Origin: Ferrovibrio sp. MS7
GTDB taxonomy: Bacteria > Pseudomonadota > Alphaproteobacteria > Ferrovibrionales > Ferrovibrionaceae
NCBI RefSeq assembly: GCF_038404985.1
Contig: NZ_JBBKBA010000001.1
Span: forward strand, 2,570,001 to 2,634,000
Reading direction: 5' to 3'
DNA length: 64,000 bases
Of the stretch, positions 55,546 through 62,558 are shown piece after piece (positions within the stretch are counted from its first letter, which is position 1; each line of letters starts with the position of its first letter). Under the pieces are notes generated by a model. The model was not told the origin of the DNA. It made no database searches and worked only from the letters and a program-made list of their open reading frames with translations. The translations under genes were made by a program, and so were the position numbers.

Positions 55546-55872
55546 ATGCTGCTCGATGTGCGCACCTATACCTGCCGGCCCGGCCGCCTGAAGCCGCAGC
55601 TCGATCTCTACGAGAAGCTCGGTTTTGCGGCGCAGAAGCGCCATCTCGGCGAACCGCTGGCGTTTCTGGTCACCGAGAGCGGGCCGCTCAATACCTATGT
55701 GCATATCTGGGTCTACGAGAATGCCGGCGACCGCGAGAAGAAGCGTGCTGCGATGCTGGCCGATCCGGAATGGCAGGCCTTCATCGCCGCCTCGGCGGCG
55801 GAGGGCAATCTGGTGGCGCAGGAAACCAAGCTGATGAACCCGGCGTCCTTCGCGCCGATCAAGCGGAGCTAA
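55546..55872 (+). CDS. NIPSNAP family protein
   Basis: 108-aa protein with the NIPSNAP/dimeric alpha-beta-barrel pattern: LLDVRTYTCRPGRL, YEKLGFAAQKRHLG, YVHIWVYENAGDREKKRAAMLADPEWQAF. Function is generally unknown; bacterial members often sit next to catabolic enzymes. RBS GGAGGA lies 4 nt before the ATG. It is followed 6 nt later by the TPP enzyme, so the two are one unit. Confidence 0.9.
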   Translation: MLLDVRTYTCRPGRLKPQLDLYEKLGFAAQKRHLGEPLAFLVTESGPLNTYVHIWVYENAGDREKKRAAMLADPEWQAFIAASAAEGNLVAQETKLMNPASFAPIKRS

Positions 55873-55878
55873 GGCGTT

Positions 55879-57561
55879 ATGAGCAAGCGTACCGGCGGCC
55901 AGATCCTGGTCGAACAATTGCGTATCCAGGGTGTCGAGATGGCCTTTGGCGTGCCCGGCGAGAGCTACCTCGCGGTGCTGGATGCCATGCATGACCATGC
56001 CAATGCCATGCGCTACGTCATCTGCCGCCAGGAAGGCGGCGCGGCGATGATGGCCGATGCCTATGCCAAGCTCACCGGCAAGGTCGGCGTCTGCATGGTG
56101 ACGCGCGGCCCCGGCGCCACCAATGCCTCCGCCGGCGTGCATGTCGCCTTCCAGGATTCGACGCCGATGCTGTTGCTGATCGGCCAGGTCGGGCGCGACA
56201 TGATCGAGCGCGAGGCGTTCCAGGAAATCGACTACCGCCGCATGTTCGGCCAGATGGCGAAATGGGTGGCGCAGATCGACGATGCCTCGCGCATTCCGGA
56301 ATATATCAGCCGTGCCTTCTCGGTGGCGCAATCGGGCCGCCGTGGTCCGGTGGTGCTGGCGCTGCCCGAAGACATGCTGACCGAACTGGCGGAAACCGCC
56401 GACGCGCCGCCGGTGAGCGTGCCGGAAGCGCATCCCGGCCCGGAGGACATGCAGCGCTTCAAGGCGATGCTGGAAAAGGCCGAGCGGCCGCTGCTGATTG
56501 TCGGCGGCGGCGGCTGGAGCGAGGCCCTGCGGCTTGAAACCCAGGCTTTCGCCGAGGCTGCCGGCCTGCCGGTGGCGCCGGTTTTCCGCCGCCAGGACTA
56601 TATCGACAATGACTGGCCGAACTATGTCGGCGAGATCGGCATTGGTCCCAATCCGAAATTGGCCGAGCGGGTAAAGAATTCCGATCTGCTGATCGTGCTG
56701 GGCGCGCGGCTGGGGGAGATGACCACCGGCGGTTACACGATGTTCGGCATTCCGCGCCCTAATCAGCCGATGGTGCATATCCATGCCGGTGCGGAAGAAC
56801 TCAACCGCGTCTACCAGGCCGACCTGGCGATTCAGGCATCCTCGCGCGCCTTCATCGCGGCGGCGCGCAAGCTCGGGCCGATCGATGGCAGCCGCTGGGC
56901 CGCGCAGGTGAAGCAGGCGCGCGCCGAATACGAAGCCTGGCAGCAGCCGACGCAGTCGCCGGGTCCGGTGCAGATGTCGGAGATTGTGCGCTGGCTGGCG
57001 GCCAATACGGCGGCCGATACGGTGGTGACCAATGGTGCTGGCAACTACGCCACCTGGGTCCATCGCTTCCACCGCTACCGCCGCCATGGCGGCCAGTTGG
57101 CGCCGACCTCGGGCTCGATGGGCTATGGCCTGCCGGCGGCGGTGGCGGCCAAGCTTGCGGCGCCGGACCGCACCGTGATCGCCTTTGCCGGCGATGGCTG
57201 CATCCAGATGACGATCCAGGAATTCGCCACCGCACGCCAGCATGGCGCCAATATCATCGTGGTGGTGATGAACAATGGCATGTACGGCACCATCCGCATG
57301 CATCAGGAACGCGAATACCCGACGCGGGTGAGCGGCACCGAATTGTTCAATCCGGATTTTGCCGCTATTGCGCGCGCGTATGGTGGCCATGGCGAAATCG
57401 TCGAACGTACCGAGGATTTCGGTCCCGCCTTCGAGCGGGCGCGGCATTCCGGCAAGCCGGCGATCATCGAGGTGCGGGTGGACCCGGAGGCGCTGACGCC
57501 GCGCGCTTCCTTGAGCCAGATCCGCGAAACCGCGATAAAGGCGCATCACAGCCAGCGATAG
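55879..57561 (+). CDS. Thiamine pyrophosphate-dependent enzyme, acetolactate synthase-like
   Basis: 560-aa three-domain ThDP enzyme. Catalytic Glu in ICRQEGGAAMMADAYAKLTG, middle FAD/NAD-type domain, and the ThDP/Mg site GDGCIQMTIQEFATARQHGANIIVVVMNNGMYGTI. Overall it looks like the large subunit of acetolactate synthase, glyoxylate carboligase, oxalyl-CoA decarboxylase and relatives. No ALS small subunit is near, so it is probably a decarboxylase or lyase of uncertain substrate rather than biosynthetic ALS. Confidence 0.88.
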   Translation: MSKRTGGQILVEQLRIQGVEMAFGVPGESYLAVLDAMHDHANAMRYVICRQEGGAAMMADAYAKLTGKVGVCMVTRGPGATNASAGVHVAFQDSTPMLLLIGQVGRDMIEREAFQEIDYRRMFGQMAKWVAQIDDASRIPEYISRAFSVAQSGRRGPVVLALPEDMLTELAETADAPPVSVPEAHPGPEDMQRFKAMLEKAERPLLIVGGGGWSEALRLETQAFAEAAGLPVAPVFRRQDYIDNDWPNYVGEIGIGPNPKLAERVKNSDLLIVLGARLGEMTTGGYTMFGIPRPNQPMVHIHAGAEELNRVYQADLAIQASSRAFIAAARKLGPIDGSRWAAQVKQARAEYEAWQQPTQSPGPVQMSEIVRWLAANTAADTVVTNGAGNYATWVHRFHRYRRHGGQLAPTSGSMGYGLPAAVAAKLAAPDRTVIAFAGDGCIQMTIQEFATARQHGANIIVVVMNNGMYGTIRMHQEREYPTRVSGTELFNPDFAAIARAYGGHGEIVERTEDFGPAFERARHSGKPAIIEVRVDPEALTPRASLSQIRETAIKAHHSQR

Positions 57562-57643
57562 ACGGGTTTCGACCACGTAACAGTGATCACGTTTCGGGCG
57601 GGAAGCGCAGGTTTTCCCGCCCGCTTTCGTGTAGGCTAAAACC

Positions 57644-58885
57644 ATGGTTGCACTTGAAACTCCCGCCAATGATCCCGGCTCCCTGGATGCTTGGCTGCTG
57701 AAGGCCGGCCTGCGCGGTGATGCGGTGGACGACCTGCTGGCCGGTTTTTGCCGCCGGCTGGAAGCCGAGGATTTCGCGCTGACCCGTGTGCATGTCTCGC
57801 TGGCGGCCCTGCATCCGCTGATCCGTGCACGCTCCTTCACCTGGCTGCGCGACCAGGCCGGGATCGGCAACGAAGAGATGCCGCACCGCGCGCCTCAGGA
57901 TGAAACCCAGGCTTGGCTCGAGAGTCCGTTCCGCTACATGCTGAGCAATGACGTGCGCTGCCTGTATCGGCGCCTGACGGGGCCGCAGGCGCAGCTTGAT
58001 TTCCCGGTGCTGCATGAATTCGCCGCCCAGGGCGCCACTGACTGGCTGGCGCATGCCTTTGGCTTCGGTTGGTCGCTGGAGCATCTGCCGATGACGCCGC
58101 GCATGGCCGAGATCGGCATGATCTGTTCGATGACTACCGACCGCCCGAGCGGCTTCCATGCCAGCGAGAAGGCGAGACTTGCCGCTTTGCTGCCGCTGCT
58201 GGCGCTGGCGATCAAGGCGACCGTGCAGATGGCCACCACGCGCGATGTGATGGCGGCCTATCTCGGCAACGATGCGGCGCGTCATGTGCTGTCCGGTGAT
58301 ATTCGCCGCGGCATGGCGCACCGTATCGAGGCGGCGATCCTCTATGCCGATCTGCGCGGCTTCACGGCGCTTGCCGACCGGCTGGCGATCGAGCCGCTGG
58401 TGGAGACGCTGAACGCCTATTTCGACTGCCTGGGACCGGCCATCGCGGCGGAAGGCGGGCAGGTGTTGAAATTCCTAGGCGATGGCCTGCTGGCCAGTTT
58501 CCAGCCGGAAGCGGAAGCACCGATTGATGCTGCCCGGTTTTGCCAGGCGGCCTTGCGTGCAGCCAAAGCCGGCCTGGCGGCGGTGGAGCGCTTGAATGCC
58601 GAGCGTGCCGCGAAGGGGCTGGATTGCCTGCAACTGGATATCGCCCTGCATCTCGGTGACCTGATGTATGGCAATGTCGGCACAGCCGACCGGCTGGATT
58701 TCACCCTGATCGGGCCGGTGGTGAACGAAGCCGCCCGCATCGAGAATCTCTGTGGTGCCCTGGACCGCAGCCTGCTGGCTTCGGATAGCTTTGCCTTGGC
58801 AGCGGGGTCGAAGAGCGGCCTGGCCTCGCTTGGCCGTCATGCCCTGCGCGGCGTGGCCGAACCGCGCGAGATTTTCGGCCTCTGA
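57644..58885 (+). CDS. Class III adenylate/guanylate cyclase
   Basis: 413-aa cytosolic nucleotide cyclase. Residues about 215-390 form the catalytic domain: AAILYADLRGFTALADR with the first metal Asp, KFLGDGLLASF with the second, and DFTLIGPVVNEAARIE with Asp typical of adenylate specificity. The N-terminal 210 residues are soluble and not recognised as GAF or PAS by eye. It should make cAMP. The upstream gap of 82 bp gives it its own start; no obvious partner gene is adjacent. Confidence 0.88.
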   Translation: MVALETPANDPGSLDAWLLKAGLRGDAVDDLLAGFCRRLEAEDFALTRVHVSLAALHPLIRARSFTWLRDQAGIGNEEMPHRAPQDETQAWLESPFRYMLSNDVRCLYRRLTGPQAQLDFPVLHEFAAQGATDWLAHAFGFGWSLEHLPMTPRMAEIGMICSMTTDRPSGFHASEKARLAALLPLLALAIKATVQMATTRDVMAAYLGNDAARHVLSGDIRRGMAHRIEAAILYADLRGFTALADRLAIEPLVETLNAYFDCLGPAIAAEGGQVLKFLGDGLLASFQPEAEAPIDAARFCQAALRAAKAGLAAVERLNAERAAKGLDCLQLDIALHLGDLMYGNVGTADRLDFTLIGPVVNEAARIENLCGALDRSLLASDSFALAAGSKSGLASLGRHALRGVAEPREIFGL

Positions 58886-58966
58886 TATTGGCGCTCAAAT
58901 AACAGGCTGGTTGACGGGCGATGCGATTTGCGCGAGTTTCAGGTACGCGCCAATTCGCCAGAGCCG

Positions 58967-59386
58967 ATGATCACCTACACCATCCTGCTACCCGCCGAAC
59001 CTGCCACCAGCCCCGAAGGGCTGGCTGTGGCGCAGGAGGTGCTTGAGGCCGCCGGCCGCCGCCACGGTTTCGGGTTTCGCTGGCGCCGCCTTGGCCAGGC
59101 CAAGGCGCAGGATGATATGGCTTGGCGCGGCGACGCGATCCTGGCCGCCGGGCCCGTGGCCCATGGCCATCATGGCGATGTGCCCGTATTCATGCCGCCT
59201 GGCGATGAGGCCGGCCATACGCTCGGGCTGCTCAATGCCGGCGCCCGCATGCTGGCACATCTGGGCCAGGAAGGTGCCGCCCATACCGTCGCTGCCGCCA
59301 TGACTCGTGCCATGGCCGATGAGCACCGCCGACTCAGCCCCTCGCGCCCGCGCCAGATGGGCGCCGCGATCCTGCTGGCAATATAG
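58967..59386 (+). CDS. Miniature isopropylmalate/isocitrate dehydrogenase-like protein
   Basis: 139-aa protein. The first 60 residues (ILLPAEPATSPEGLAVAQEVLEAAGRRHGF, GDAILAAGP) follow the N-terminal beta-alpha unit of isopropylmalate dehydrogenase (where LPGDGIGPEV and the DAVLFG strand lie). The last 70 (FMPPGDEAGHTLGLLNAGARMLAHLGQEGAAHTVAAAMTRAMADE, MGAAILL) follow its C-terminal part (GSAPDIAG, LLRYSL, MGDII). The roughly 200-residue catalytic centre between them, with Lys, Tyr and metal Asp residues, is missing. This reading is by eye. The gene is intact, with no frameshift, so it may be a maintained small protein. Confidence 0.65.
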   Translation: MITYTILLPAEPATSPEGLAVAQEVLEAAGRRHGFGFRWRRLGQAKAQDDMAWRGDAILAAGPVAHGHHGDVPVFMPPGDEAGHTLGLLNAGARMLAHLGQEGAAHTVAAAMTRAMADEHRRLSPSRPRQMGAAILLAI

Positions 59387-59395
59387 TCAAGAGAC

Positions 59396-60568
59396 TCAGA
59401 CTCGCACAAACGAGGCGAGCGGTCGACGTGGTGTCGCAGGGGCCGGTTTATCGCTGTAACCCAGTCGGCAGAACATCTGCACGGTTTCTTCGTCCGGTGA
59501 CGTAGGTGCGGGGCGATTGATCAGTAGCTGATGCGCGCGCGCGTAATACGGCGCCATCTCTGGAAATTCCTGCAGGGCTTGACTCATTGGATGTACTCCA
59601 AGGCCCAATTCTGTCGCCTTGAGTTGAAGCCGCAGATATGCGCGCCCGGCATTGATCTGGTCGATGCGGCGATTTTTTCCACTCAGCCAGACAAAGCCCA
59701 TTGCCGTCTGGCTATGTCCCTCAAATCGACCCATCATTGCTTTGTAAGCTTGGCTGCCTTCCGTCGGCGGCGCACTGCGATCGAACTGCCCCATGGCATC
59801 GAGAGCGCGTACCATCAGGCTATTGATGGATATGCCATCACGATGCTTGAGAATCTCTGTGGGGCCGACCCGTGTGAGATGAATGCTTTCCATGACGGTC
59901 CGCGGGGTAAGCAATTCAACCCGCGCCGACTGCCAGCAAAGCTCTCGAAGTGGCGGCAGGTCCGGCAGGCTAACTGTACCGCCCACCCGAACCGTCTTGT
60001 CGCTCACGCTGGTCATCAGGCTATTCAAGGTATCGACTGAAACCGGGCGACTGACCGAGTAGTTGGATTTCGGCGTATGACGTTTAAGTGCCTGCGCGAA
60101 AAGCGGGTCATTCAATCCGCCGGGCTTAAGCGTGATGCGGGCAATCGGGCGCTGATCCCAATCCTTCAGGTCGGCGCCTAACTCCCCCTGTGGCCATAAG
60201 GCCACCTCCGCGGCGCTGCCTTGCGCTGCTGCCGCTAGCACCAACAGCTCGATGAAGGCGCCATGTCCAATCAAAATCTGGCGGCCGAAGGGATCTGTTT
60301 GCGGCAATACTCTTGTGGTGTCAGTGAAGACGGTAATGACGCCGTCCTCCCTCAGATCAACCAGCCAAGGCTGCAGGTTGTGCGGATTGGGCGCCGTGAT
60401 CGCATAGGCTAGCGCGCGGCGGCGTGGATCGGTCTCATTTTGAGGGCCTTTCCAGGCCTCGACAGCCTGATCCGGGAAGTCGCTGCTTGGCGAGCAACCA
60501 CTCACCGGCATAGTCGCTGCGACGACGATACCGCCGCCTACCAAACGAATGAAATTTCTGCGGTGCAT
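59396..60568 (-). CDS. Tat-exported nitroreductase-family lipoprotein
   Basis: 390-aa protein with a twin-arginine leader (RRNFIRLVGG) and a lipobox-like VSGC near residue 25, so it should be moved folded, with FMN, to the periplasm. The rest resembles nitroreductase-fold proteins of this size: RRRALAYAITAPNPHNLQPW, FGRQILIGHGAFIELL, and LQLKATELGLGVHPMSQALQEF. The substrate is unknown. It is divergent from a LysR gene. Codon use and the lower GC look different from the core genes around it, which is consistent with acquisition. Confidence 0.85.
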   Translation of the reverse strand: MHRRNFIRLVGGGIVVAATMPVSGCSPSSDFPDQAVEAWKGPQNETDPRRRALAYAITAPNPHNLQPWLVDLREDGVITVFTDTTRVLPQTDPFGRQILIGHGAFIELLVLAAAAQGSAAEVALWPQGELGADLKDWDQRPIARITLKPGGLNDPLFAQALKRHTPKSNYSVSRPVSVDTLNSLMTSVSDKTVRVGGTVSLPDLPPLRELCWQSARVELLTPRTVMESIHLTRVGPTEILKHRDGISINSLMVRALDAMGQFDRSAPPTEGSQAYKAMMGRFEGHSQTAMGFVWLSGKNRRIDQINAGRAYLRLQLKATELGLGVHPMSQALQEFPEMAPYYARAHQLLINRPAPTSPDEETVQMFCRLGYSDKPAPATPRRPLASFVRV

Positions 60569-60631
60569 GTTCGACGCTTTCCCAAAGGGTGCAGATAGAT
60601 GCTGGTCATCAGCAGGAACATGCGGCTATTG

Positions 60632-60671
60632 TGCAAAGATAACCCGTCTATCACAATTGGCTATCTTCGCA
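60632..60671. promoter_or_regulatory. Inverted repeat in the nitroreductase/LysR divergent promoter
   Basis: TGCAAAGATA (60632-60641) and TATCTTCGCA (60662-60671) are inverted copies with one mismatch; ATTGTG (60628-60633) and CACAAT (60652-60657) form a second, nested pair. This lies between two divergent genes, the classical position of a LysR binding site. Confidence 0.55.
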
Positions 60672-60687
60672 CTTATGGATTTCATTT

Positions 60688-61581
60688 ATGAATATCTCGT
60701 TTGACTGGTCGCTGGTGCGCTCGTTTCTTGCCGTGCTTGACCACGGCAGCCTGCTGGCTGCCGCGCGTCAGCTTAAATCAAGCCAACCGACCATTGGGCG
60801 ACACGTAGCGGAACTTGAAGCGCAACTCGGGCTGGCGCTGTTTGATAGAACCGGGCGGGGCCTGATGCCGACCGAAGCGGCATTACGCCTTGCGGATTCT
60901 GCGCGTGCCATGCAGAGCGGAGCTGACCAACTTGCTCGCAGTGTCATCGGCTCTGATAAGTCCACATCCGGCACAGTGCGCATCAGTGCCAGTCAGACCG
61001 TTGCCTGCTTTGTCTTGCCGGCCTTGTTGGCACAGATGCGCCAAGCGTTGCCGGACATACAGGTCGAACTGGTTGCCAAAAATTCCGTGAGCAATCTCTT
61101 GAGGCGAGAGGCCGATATTGCGGTGCGGATGGTGCAGCCTGAGCAGGCCAGCATTATCGCGCGCAGGGTGGGTAAGGTGGGGTTGAGAGCCTGCGCTCAC
61201 CAGGACTATTTGCGTCGACGCGGCGCGCCTCGCCATCCGCGCGATCTTCTCGGACACGATCTCATCGGTGGCGACCGCAACGACAGCATCCTCAGAGGCT
61301 TCGCCGCGAATGGTCTTGTGGTCGAGCGAAACAATTTCGCATTTCGAACGGATGACCTGATCGCGATATGGCAGGCCGTGCGGGCGGGTTTGGGAATCGG
61401 CTTCGTTAGTGAGCTCCTGATCCGCAGCGATCCCTCGGTAATCCCGGTTTTACCGAAACTGAAAATAGAACCGCTGCCGGTCTGGTTGGCGGTTCACAAG
61501 GAGATACGCACCAACAAGCGAATCCGGGCCGTCTATGATTTTCTCTCCGATGCCTTGACCAAGGCGATACACCACAATTAG
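60688..61581 (+). CDS. LysR family transcriptional regulator
   Basis: 297-aa regulator. N-terminal winged HTH: SFLAVLDHGSLLAAARQLKSSQPTIGRHVAELEAQLGLALFDRTGRGLMPTEA, followed by the two-lobed effector domain (VRISASQTVACFVLPALLAQM). It is divergent from the Tat nitroreductase gene with 119 bp between them and an inverted repeat there, so it probably controls that gene and itself. It is a member of the probable inserted block. Confidence 0.93.
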   Translation: MNISFDWSLVRSFLAVLDHGSLLAAARQLKSSQPTIGRHVAELEAQLGLALFDRTGRGLMPTEAALRLADSARAMQSGADQLARSVIGSDKSTSGTVRISASQTVACFVLPALLAQMRQALPDIQVELVAKNSVSNLLRREADIAVRMVQPEQASIIARRVGKVGLRACAHQDYLRRRGAPRHPRDLLGHDLIGGDRNDSILRGFAANGLVVERNNFAFRTDDLIAIWQAVRAGLGIGFVSELLIRSDPSVIPVLPKLKIEPLPVWLAVHKEIRTNKRIRAVYDFLSDALTKAIHHN

Positions 61582-61678
61582 TGCAACGAAGTCTGTCCGG
61601 ACTATCGCCATTCATTGCCTTCTATTTGGAAGGCGCAGGCGCACCATCCTTATTGTTTGGTCCGGCGCCGCCAGCGTG

Positions 61679-61764
61679 CTGCCGGTACATCCTGATGCCG
61701 CTTGATACGCTCGGGCCGCTCAATGCCGGTGCCAGATGGGCACCGCGATCCTGCTTGTCCTCTA
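61679..61764 (+). pseudogene. Decayed partial copy of the mini-IPMDH gene 3' end
   Basis: ATGCCGC, ACGCTCGGGC-GCTCAATGCCGG and AGATGGGC-CCGCGATCCTGCT at 61695-61755 repeat, in order, parts of 59192-59376 of the mini-IPMDH gene. Relative to that gene, about 20 bp after ATGCCGC and about 110 bp between the two later blocks are missing. Upstream similarity (TGCCGGTACATCCTG) begins about 61679. The copy has no usable open frame and ends TAA at 61762. Confidence 0.7.
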
Positions 61765-61788
61765 AGGCAATTCACTGTTCGCAGAAAT

Positions 61789-61817
61789 GAAAACGGCGGC
61801 ACCGATGATGCCGCCGT
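61789..61817 (-). terminator. Rho-independent terminator of the cold-shock gene
   Basis: Minus strand ACGGCGGC, a 9-nt loop, GCCGCCGT, then TTTC; 8-bp perfect stem, 26 bp after the cold-shock stop. The stem sequence is the same as in the flagellin terminator. Confidence 0.75.
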
Positions 61818-61842
61818 TCTGCTCAATCTGAAGCGCTGGCGG

Positions 61843-62046
61843 TCAGGCCGGCTTGATATTCACCGCTGCGGTCTTGCCGCGCTGGGTGGCGAGTTCGTAG
61901 CTCACTTTCTGGCCTTCGTTCAGCGTGGTGAGGCCGGCCTTCTCCAGGGCGGTGATATGCACGAACACGTCCTTGCCGCCGTCGACCGGCTGGATGAAGC
62001 CGAAGCCCTTCGTGTTGTTGAACCACTTAACGGTACCGTTCGCCAT
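61843..62046 (-). CDS. Cold-shock domain protein
   Basis: 67-aa single-strand nucleic acid binding protein. RNP1 KGFGFIQP and RNP2 VFVHITAL are intact, and the start [15 protein letters not shown] is typical. It melts RNA secondary structure. AGGAG lies 4-5 nt before ATG 62046. In the leader a CTGGCTC/GAGCCAG hairpin lies at 62082-62099, as in many cold-shock mRNAs that use structure for thermal control. Confidence 0.95.
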   Translation of the reverse strand: MANGTVKWFNNTKGFGFIQPVDGGKDVFVHITALEKAGLTTLNEGQKVSYELATQRGKTAAVNIKPA

Positions 62047-62558
62047 AGGAGACTCCTCTGCGGCAATTGACATGGCAATCGCTGGCTCAGCAGAGCCAGA
62101 CGAAGACAACCGGAATTTTTGGAAGCGTCCCCTGCCACCCATGGGCCGGTTGGATCGAGGGCTATGCCACAGCACAGCGCGCCTTTGTTTCGCTGAAGAT
62201 TTACCCAAGCCAAAAACAACGATTGCGCGCCTGATAACAAGACAGGAGATCTATAAAGTCAAGCTATGCCAGTGGGATAGGGATATCTGCAGCGAGCGGA
62301 AGGGAGTTTTCTAACGTCCTTAGAATAGCGCTGCTCCGGCTCAACTGCACGCCAACTGCTAGGAATTGCCTTTGAAACGGCCCTCGAACCCTCTGGTGTG
62401 TATTAATCATATATACCCTTTAAGATATACTATATATAAGTAGGCGTGTGGAATGCAATATGGGCAATACTTTACAGTTGAGTGTGGCTTTTACGAGGAG
62501 ATAAGTTTCATCTTCCAAGGGCGGGGCGCTGAACCCGCCGCAGTGGGAGACGGAACAC
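62047..62558. other. 512-bp intergenic region with an AT-rich island
   Basis: Lies between the cold-shock gene and a sensor gene reading the other way. The first part is the cold-shock leader. At 62400-62450 is a pronounced AT-rich stretch (TTTAAGATATACTATATATAAG and flanks), in strong contrast to the GC-rich surroundings; it includes TATACT-like -10 boxes. No coding frame with a proper start was found. Confidence 0.6.

Noticed and set aside
55534-57870. 778-codon open frame on the - strand
   Set aside because: Antisense to the NIPSNAP and TPP enzyme genes; no domain, His/Arg/Gly-rich.
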